From DASXRC01 sp036506495 (GTDB lineage: Bacteria; Actinomycetota; Actinomycetes; Mycobacteriales; Micromonosporaceae): 19,169 nt of DNA. The stretch is from the NCBI GenBank assembly GCA_036506495.1, contig DASXRQ010000234.1:1-19169 (forward strand). Direction: 5' to 3'. Below, piece by piece: positions 15,199 to 19,169 of this stretch. A program made the translations under genes and the position numbers. The notes under the pieces are model-generated. The model ran no database searches. It was not told the origin of the DNA and was given only the letters and a program-made list of their open reading frames with translations. Every line of letters begins with the position of its first letter. Positions within the stretch are counted from its first letter, which is position 1.

Positions 15199-15405
15199 TC
15201 AGGCGTCGTCGATCGACGCGAGCGTCTCCTGGAGCGTTCGGTTCGCCGCCTCGTACTCCGCGATCTGATCGATCGGCGGCAGGTCCGCGGCGTCCGCCAG
15301 CGCCCGCACGGCCGCGTCGACGGCCGGATGTCCCGTCCGCACCACGTTGTCGGCGTCCGCGGGCGGATCCGGCGCGGCCGCCGGGCGGTCCGCGTTGTCG
15401 GTCAC
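15199..15405 (-). CDS. Small acidic protein of unknown function (Rv1693-like position)
   Basis: A 68-residue acidic protein with no recognisable domain. The N-terminal third is Ala/Pro/Asp-rich and probably disordered. The rest (TGHPAVDAAVRALADAADLPPIDQIAEYEAANRTLQE, residues 25-61, quoted here only by its ends: TGHPAVD to NRTLQE) looks like two amphipathic helices. The GTG at 15405 overlaps the stop of the phasin-like gene as GTGA. A short protein occupies the same place upstream of tlyA in M. tuberculosis, which supports it being a real gene. No function is assigned. Confidence 0.75.
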   Translation of the reverse strand: MTDNADRPAAAPDPPADADNVVRTGHPAVDAAVRALADAADLPPIDQIAEYEAANRTLQETLASIDDA

Positions 15406-16058
15406 GCGCCAGCCTCCCGGGTCGCGGGCGACGCCTTCGTGGCCGGCGGGACCTTACGCGCCGGCGCGGCCTTCTTCGCGGCCGTGGTCTTCTTCGCCGT
15501 GGTCTTCTTCGTCGTGGTCTTCTTCGCCGTGGTCTTCTTCGCCGTGGTCTTCTTCGCGGCCGCGCTGGTCGTCGCCGCCGTCGTCTTCGGCACCGCCTTT
15601 TTCGCCACCGCCCTCTTCGCCACCGCCCTCTTCGGCACCGCCCTCGTCGTCGTGCCGGCGGACCTCGCGTTCACGGCCTCCGCGCCGACCGGCGCGGTCG
15701 CGGCGGCGGTGCCGGACGCCGACGTGCCGGCGATCGCCTCGGCGGCGGCCACGCGTGCCTCGGCATCGCGCAGGTTCTGCTCCAGCTCGCGAACGCGGCC
15801 GGTCAGGTCGGACACCTCTTCGGCGCTGGCGAGACCCACCGCGCCCAGCGCGCGGTCCACCTCAAAGCGCACCAGCTTGGTCAACGCCTCCCGATTGGCG
15901 AGGCTGGTCGAGACCAGATCCTCGGCCAACGCCTGCAGCTGCGCGGCGGTTGCACCGCCCCTGCCGGCCATCTTCTTCGCCACCTTCTGCGCCCTCTTCT
16001 TCGACGCCTCCGTAAGGCCCAGGGCGAGTTCCAGGTACGCCCGCCACGCGTCTTGCAT
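15402..16058 (-). CDS. Phasin/PhaF-like protein with histone H1-like C-terminal tail
   Basis: A 218-residue two-part protein. Residues 1-110 are helical with coiled-coil character: AWRAYLELALGLTEASKKRA, a VAKKMAGRGG link, and heptad-like LTGRVRELEQNLRDAEARV. This resembles phasins and the PhaF/PhaI granule-associated proteins. Residues 138-205 are a Lys/Ala/Thr tail with repeated AKKTT and VAKR units, like bacterial histone H1 mimics and the DNA-binding tail of PhaF. It might bind lipid or polyester inclusions and nucleoid DNA; this is family-based inference. The ATG at 16058 has GGAAGGG about 8 bases upstream. The open frame upstream is spurious because it runs through the divergent promoter region. 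It diverges from an SCP2-like lipid-binding gene, which fits a lipid-related role. Confidence 0.78.
   Translation of the reverse strand: MQDAWRAYLELALGLTEASKKRAQKVAKKMAGRGGATAAQLQALAEDLVSTSLANREALTKLVRFEVDRALGAVGLASAEEVSDLTGRVRELEQNLRDAEARVAAAEAIAGTSASGTAAATAPVGAEAVNARSAGTTTRAVPKRAVAKRAVAKKAVPKTTAATTSAAAKKTTAKKTTAKKTTTKKTTAKKTTAAKKAAPARKVPPATKASPATREAGA
15481..15555 (-). repeat. Five 15-bp tandem repeats encoding AKKTT
   Basis: Five units of GCCGTGGTCTTCTTC stand head to tail; four are identical and the third has one changed base. They encode the AKKTT pentapeptides of the histone-like tail. Three further related 15-bp units (15604-15648, GCCACCGCCCTCTTC type) encode VAKR-type repeats. Near-identity at the DNA level points to recent slippage, so copy number is likely to vary between strains. 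Confidence 0.92.
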
Positions 16059-16178
16059 GCCGCATCCCTTCCACCGGCGCGAATCTGTCACCGCGTTTGG
16101 TTGCCACGCTACCGGGCCGGCCGCGAGACCCGATGAGGTACCGTGCGTGCGGGCGAGGTGGCGAGATCGGAGGGCAGC
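16059..16178. promoter_or_regulatory. Divergent promoter region between the phasin-like and SCP2-like genes
   Basis: This 120-base gap must contain start signals for both directions. On the plus strand TACCGT (16139-16144) fits a -10, giving a leader of about 28 bases to the GTG at 16179, but no good -35 is at the right distance. TTGCCA (16101-16106) looks like a -35 but is too far away. On the minus strand nothing convincing is visible. The assignment rests mainly on gene orientation. Confidence 0.45.
16169..16174 (+). promoter_or_regulatory. Ribosome binding site of the SCP2-like gene
   Basis: GGAGGG lies four bases before the GTG at 16179 and decides that start over the in-frame GTG at 16143, which has no such site. 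Confidence 0.65.
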
Positions 16179-16517
16179 GTGGCCAGCGTCGAGGAATGCC
16201 GGGAGGCCCTGCTGCGGCTCGCGGAGAAGCTCGCCGCCAACCCCGATGAGGTACGCGGTCGCGTCGACCTGGATCGGCCGCTGACCTGCCGCATCACGGA
16301 CCTCGACGCAGCCTTCCACGGCCGGTTGACGGACGGCCGGCTCATCGATATCGGTGACGGCGACGACCCGTCCGCGAAGATCAAACTGACCACCACGAGC
16401 GACGACCTGATCGCGCTCGTGGACGGTCGGTTGGACTTCGCGCGTGCCCTGGCGGCGCGCCGCGTATCGATCTCGGCCAACCCGTTCGACCTGCTCAAGC
16501 TCCGCAAGCTGCTCTGA
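16179..16517 (+). CDS. SCP2-like sterol/lipid-binding domain protein
   Basis: A 112-residue single-domain protein and the only plus-strand gene. The pattern LTCRITDLDAAFHGRL, then a DGRLIDI turn, then AKIKLTTTSDDLIALVDGRLDFARALAARRVSI and the C-terminal NPFDLLKLRKLL is typical of the SCP-2 sterol-transfer family, which forms a hydrophobic pocket for lipids or fatty acyl groups. The key match is the block in which a strand ending in a D-L-I-A-L pair precedes the GRLDFARAL helix. The GTG at 16179 is set by GGAGGG; translation from 16143 would add 12 unlike residues. It ends 10 bases from the convergent HAD phosphatase gene. It has no signal peptide, so it should be cytoplasmic. The ligand is unknown. 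Confidence 0.82.
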   Translation: MASVEECREALLRLAEKLAANPDEVRGRVDLDRPLTCRITDLDAAFHGRLTDGRLIDIGDGDDPSAKIKLTTTSDDLIALVDGRLDFARALAARRVSISANPFDLLKLRKLL

Positions 16518-16527
16518 TCGGCCGACG

Positions 16528-17559
16528 TCAGCCGGCCAGCCCGAGGACGCGCAGCGCCTCGGCCGCCGGGTCCGACCCGGCGGTCACCGCAGGCGCCGCC
16601 GGTTCCGCCGTCTCCGCCCAGGCCGGCCCGCAGAGCGCCCGCAGCGCGTCCAGCGCCTCGCCGGCGCCGGAGAGTTCCAGACCGCCGCTCCCCCTGCGCG
16701 ACACCCGCCAACCGCCGTGGGCTCGGTCCGGCAACGGTACGCGCACCGCACCGTCCACAGTGAACAACGCCGAGAGGTCGGCGGCGACATGCGTCGGCCG
16801 CCGGGACGCGGGCGCCGCGAGGACATCGCGGGCGGTGCACACCCCGGTGAGCACGAGCAGGCTATCCATTCCGGCGCGTACGGCTCCCTCGATGTCCGTG
16901 TCCAGCCGGTCGCCGACGACCAGCGGGTGCCGTGCGGAGGCCCGGCGGGCGGCGGCGAGGAACAGTCCGGGCTCCGGCTTGCCCACCACCAGATCCGGGT
17001 CCCGCCCGAGCGCCGTCCGCAGCGCCGCGACCAGAGCGCCGTTGCCGGGCAGCGGACCGCGGGGAGAGGGCAGCGTGCGGTCGGTGTTCGTGGCGACCCA
17101 GAGCGCGCCCTTGCGCACCGCGATGCACGCCTCGGCCAGATCCGTCCAGCCCACCGTCGGCCCGTACCCCTGGATGACCGCGGCCGGCGCGTTGTCGGCC
17201 CGCGCGACCGGAACGAGCCCGGCGTCGCGGACCTCCGCGCGCAGCGCCTCCGCGCCGACTACGAGCACCGGCGAGCCGGCAGGGAACCGGTCCCGCAGGA
17301 CGACCGCTGCGGCCCGCGCCGAGGTGAGCACCTCCGCGGCGGACGCGGCCACCCCCATGGTGGTCAGCAGCGCGGCGACCTCATCGGCGCGCCGGGAGGC
17401 GTTGTTGGTGGCGTACGCCACCGGTGGACCGGACCGGTGGAGCTCCGCGATCGCCTCGACCGCACCCGGAACGGGCCGGTCGATGAGATAGACCACGCCG
17501 TCGAGGTCCAGGATCACCAGGTCGTACGCGTCGACGAACCGGCCTGCCACGGCGGTCAC
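16528..17559 (-). CDS. HAD-superfamily class IIA (NagD-type) phosphatase, likely glycerol-3-phosphate phosphatase
   Basis: A 343-residue HAD phosphatase. Motif I is DLDGVVY (18-24, nucleophile D18 and acid D20), motif II ATNNAS with T51, motif III K194 in VGKPEPGLF, and motif IV VGDRLDTDI with D217 and D222. The inserted cap (about 80-185) makes it class IIA. The M. tuberculosis protein at the same locus, Rv1692, is a glycerol-3-phosphate phosphatase with an extra C-terminal GNAT-like domain. Residues 265-343 here (VDGAVRVPL, WRVSRRG, ALDALRALCGPAW) are likewise an extra domain beyond the HAD core. The GTG at 17559 overlaps the TPR gene's TGA as GTGA. The substrate is inferred from synteny. 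Confidence 0.9.
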   Translation of the reverse strand: MTAVAGRFVDAYDLVILDLDGVVYLIDRPVPGAVEAIAELHRSGPPVAYATNNASRRADEVAALLTTMGVAASAAEVLTSARAAAVVLRDRFPAGSPVLVVGAEALRAEVRDAGLVPVARADNAPAAVIQGYGPTVGWTDLAEACIAVRKGALWVATNTDRTLPSPRGPLPGNGALVAALRTALGRDPDLVVGKPEPGLFLAAARRASARHPLVVGDRLDTDIEGAVRAGMDSLLVLTGVCTARDVLAAPASRRPTHVAADLSALFTVDGAVRVPLPDRAHGGWRVSRRGSGGLELSGAGEALDALRALCGPAWAETAEPAAPAVTAGSDPAAEALRVLGLAG

Positions 17560-18992
17560 GCCCGTGGGTCCGGCGGCCCGTCGTCCTCGTCGTGGGCCTC
17601 GTCCTCGTCCAACACGTCGGTGTCGGGCTCACCGTCCGCGTCCAGCACGACGCCGTCCAGCTCGAGCAGTCGCTCCGCCGCGTCGGTGACGCCGTCGAGG
17701 TCGGCCTCCGCGGCCCGAGCGAACCAATCGCGGGCCTCGTCGCGCCGGCCGGCACCGAGCAGAGCGTCGGCGTACGCGTAACGCAGCCGCGGCACCCAGC
17801 CCTCCTCGGAGTCCGTGTTCAGCTCACGGATCTGCAGCATGGCCAGCGCGGCATCGGTCTGGCCGAGGTCGGCCCGGGCGCCGGCGGCGACGATCAGCAG
17901 CTCGATCGCGTCCGCCCGGTCGAGGCCGTCGCGGTCCGCACCGCGGTAGAGGTCGATGGCCCGTTCCGGTCGACCCAGCGCACGCTCGCAGTCGGCGATC
18001 ACGGCCAGGTGGGTCTGCCGGCCCGACATCCGATGGTAGGTCCGCAGCTCCGCGATCGCGGTCTGCCATTCGCCGGCGTGGTACGCGGCGAGCCCGACCG
18101 CCTCACGTACCGGCGCGATGCGCGACGCGAGCCGCCGTGCCGCGACGGCGTGAGCGAGCGCCCGCTCCGGGTTGTCGTCGATCAAGCGGCCGGCGGCGAC
18201 GAGGTGGCGTGCCACCGTCTCCGCGACCGGGCGGGCGAGCGCGAGCAGCTCGGCCCGCACGTCCTTGTCGAGGTCGTCGGCGACCACATCGTCGGGAAGC
18301 TCTGGTCCAGTCGGCCGAGTGGCCCGCTCGTCGCTCACACCCCGGTCGCGCCGGTCCGCGCGCTCGTACCGAGCTCGCGCGTCGGTACCGCGGTCCCGGT
18401 ACCCGCCCTCGCGGTCCCGGTAGCCGCCGCCCGACGGCCGGTCCCGGTCCCGGTAACCACCCTCGCGATCACCGCGGTAACCACCCTCGCGGTCTCCACC
18501 GCGGTAACCACCCTCGCGACCGCCGCTGCCCTCGCGATCACCGCGGTATCCGCCACCCGACGGACGGCCGCCCCGGTAACCACCCTCGCGGTCTCCACCG
18601 CGGTAACCACCCTCGCGATCACCGCGGTAACCACCCTCGCGGTCTCCACCGCGGTAACCACCCTCGCGATCACCGCGGTATCCGCCGCCCGACGGACGGC
18701 CGCCCCGGTAACCACCCTCGCGGTCTCCACCGCGGTAACCACCGTCCCGATCACCGCGGTAGCCACCGTCCCGACCGCCCCGGTAGCCGCCCTCGCGGTC
18801 GCCGCGGTAACCACCGTCCCGACCACCGCGGTAGCCGCCCTCGCGGTAACCACCCTCGCGACCGCCGCCGGCTTGGCCGCCGCGCCGGTCCGCGCCACCG
18901 CCGTCGCCCCGGCGCGGCTGGCCGCGGTCACGATCGCCGCCGCGGCCGCCGCGGCGATCGCGTGGGCCCGGGTCGCGAGGTGTCGAGTTCAC
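17556..18992 (-). CDS. TPR protein with a long Gly-Tyr-Arg-rich disordered N-terminus
   Basis: A 478-residue protein in three parts. Residues 1-205 are of extremely low complexity, built from GGYRG, GDRE and RPSGGG units with 18 copies of GGYR by my count. This resembles eukaryotic RGG/YGG RNA-binding and phase-separating segments. Residues about 240-445 are all-helical with TPR-like pairs, for example YHAGEWQTAIAELRTYHRM, RALGRPERAIDLYR, LGAGRRDEARDWFARA. The last 30 residues are very acidic (DEDEAHDEDDG). The TPR part corresponds by position to Rv1691. The GTG at 18992 is supported by AGGAAGG 8 bases upstream. It begins only 38 bases after the rRNA terminator and overlaps the phosphatase gene. 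Binding to RNA is inference; the partner is unknown. Confidence 0.88.
   Translation of the reverse strand: MNSTPRDPGPRDRRGGRGGDRDRGQPRRGDGGGADRRGGQAGGGREGGYREGGYRGGRDGGYRGDREGGYRGGRDGGYRGDRDGGYRGGDREGGYRGGRPSGGGYRGDREGGYRGGDREGGYRGDREGGYRGGDREGGYRGGRPSGGGYRGDREGSGGREGGYRGGDREGGYRGDREGGYRDRDRPSGGGYRDREGGYRDRGTDARARYERADRRDRGVSDERATRPTGPELPDDVVADDLDKDVRAELLALARPVAETVARHLVAAGRLIDDNPERALAHAVAARRLASRIAPVREAVGLAAYHAGEWQTAIAELRTYHRMSGRQTHLAVIADCERALGRPERAIDLYRGADRDGLDRADAIELLIVAAGARADLGQTDAALAMLQIRELNTDSEEGWVPRLRYAYADALLGAGRRDEARDWFARAAEADLDGVTDAAERLLELDGVVLDADGEPDTDVLDEDEAHDEDDGPPDPRA
18393..18851 (-). repeat. Nested tandem repeats encoding the GGYR-rich region
   Basis: The coding DNA is made of 24- and 27-bp units on the plus strand such as CGGTAACCACCCTCGC followed by GATCACCG or GGTCTCCACCG. 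These are grouped into larger copies: a block starting GGTATCCGCC at 18545 recurs at 18678 almost unchanged. Near-identity among copies suggests slippage and unequal recombination. The region is also a likely place for assembly error. Confidence 0.9.
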
Positions 18993-19000
18993 AGGTACAT

Positions 19001-19007
19001 CCTTCCT
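19001..19007 (-). promoter_or_regulatory. Ribosome binding site of the TPR gene
   Basis: The minus strand reads AGGAAGG, 8 bases before the GTG at 18992. An ATG lying between them is followed by a stop after two codons and is too near the site to be used. Confidence 0.65.
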
Positions 19008-19030
19008 GATGGCGCCCGCACTGGCAGGCC

Positions 19031-19068
19031 AAAAAAATCGAGGGCCGACCCGGATGGGTCGGCCCTCG
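19031..19068 (-). terminator. Intrinsic terminator of the rRNA operon
   Basis: On the minus strand a perfect 13-bp GC-rich stem (arms 19056-19068 and 19039-19051) closes a 4-base loop (ATCC) and is followed at once by a run of seven T (19031-19037) after one A. It starts about 10 bases beyond the 5S 3' end. This is one of the strongest intrinsic terminators possible in such a genome and should end most rRNA transcripts before the TPR gene. Confidence 0.95.
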
Positions 19069-19078
19069 GCGGGTGTTT

Positions 19079-19169
19079 GTCCGGCGGCGTCCTACTCTCC
19101 CACACCCTGGCGGGTGCAGTACCATCGGCGCTGGAGGGCTTAGCTTCCGGGTTCGGAATGTTGCCGGGC
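19079..19169 (-). rRNA. rrf: 5S ribosomal RNA, 3' part (runs off right edge)
   Basis: The minus strand contains the conserved 5S core: CATTCCGAACCCGGAAGCTAAG, given here by its parts CATTCCGAACCCGG and AAGCTAAGCC, then CGATGGTACTGC and the 3' segment GTGTGGGAGAGTAGGACGCC ending CGCCGGAC. About 91 bases of an expected 115-120 are present; the 5' end lies beyond the window. The 3' end at 19079 is set by analogy with known actinobacterial 5S and could be off by one or two bases. The 23S and 16S genes should lie to the right on the same strand. Confidence 0.96.

Noticed and set aside
15347..16136. Plus-strand frames giving FFAVVFF-type hydrophobic or Arg-rich repeats, resembling a membrane protein
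   Set aside because: They are the reverse reading of the AKKTT/VAKR repeats of the histone-like tail; period and position match exactly.
16129..16254. 13-bp direct repeat CCCGATGAGGTAC, once before and once within the SCP2-like gene
   Set aside because: A few exact 13-mers are expected by chance in 19 kb of GC-biased DNA, and the second copy is explained by coding for NPDEV.
16518..16537. Small hairpin (GGCCG/CGGCC) between the convergent SCP2-like and phosphatase genes as a bidirectional terminator
   Set aside because: Only 5 bp of stem, overlapping the phosphatase coding end, and no T-run on either side.
18393..18851. Possible CRISPR array, because of regularly spaced near-identical repeats
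   Set aside because: The repeats are contiguous, in frame and lack unique spacers; they encode GGYR peptides.
18137..19009. Plus-strand frame with His/Arg/Gly-rich repeats (HRGNHPR type) opposite the TPR gene
   Set aside because: It is the antisense image of the GGYR repeats, with no ribosome binding site and no counterpart to the recognisable TPR domain.

Overview
The window is a piece of a very GC-rich actinobacterial chromosome. Codons are dominated by G/C at the third position, GTG and TTG starts are common, and genes overlap by 1-4 bases. The order TPR protein, NagD-type HAD phosphatase, a small acidic protein, tlyA, nadK, recN, steA-like, steB/mctB-like, pyrG, Nudix hydrolase matches, from memory, the Rv1691-Rv1700 block of Mycobacterium tuberculosis. 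The extra genes and the position of ald suggest a filamentous or sporulating actinobacterium, most likely Micromonosporaceae. That placement is inference; no search was run.

Reading down the minus strand from the right edge: the 3' part of a 5S rRNA and its strong intrinsic terminator (19031-19169); a TPR protein with a long Gly-Tyr-Arg-rich N-terminus (17556-18992) overlapping a HAD phosphatase (16528-17559); the only plus-strand gene, a small SCP2-like lipid-binding protein (16179-16517), which converges on the phosphatase and diverges from a phasin-like protein with a histone H1-like tail (15402-16058); a small acidic protein (15199-15405); TlyA rRNA methyltransferase, NAD kinase and RecN (11674-15180); the SteA/SteB pair (9414-11556).

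SteB runs with a 4-base overlap into a tightly packed four-gene cassette (3229-9417): a MraY/WecA-like polyprenyl-phosphate sugar transferase, a MurJ-type flippase, a GT4 glycosyltransferase, and a large membrane protein with an alkaline-phosphatase-like extracytoplasmic domain. I remember no equivalent between mctB and pyrG in M. tuberculosis. The gene content is what one would expect of a machine that builds a lipid-linked glycan, flips it and processes it outside the membrane. Its fusion to SteAB, the septal regulators of peptidoglycan hydrolysis, is the most interesting system-level observation here.

A 299-base relatively AT-rich gap with a long inverted repeat follows (2930-3228). Then come CTP synthase (1241-2929) and an ADP-ribose-pyrophosphatase-type Nudix hydrolase (642-1244) coupled by an ATGA overlap. 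A leader region with palindromes (356-641) precedes the start of alanine dehydrogenase, which runs off the left edge (1-355).

Apart from the phosphatase/SCP2 junction, the minus-strand genes have either overlaps or gaps short enough for co-transcription. The gaps most likely to hold promoters or operators are 356-641, 2930-3228, 11557-11673 and 16059-16178.
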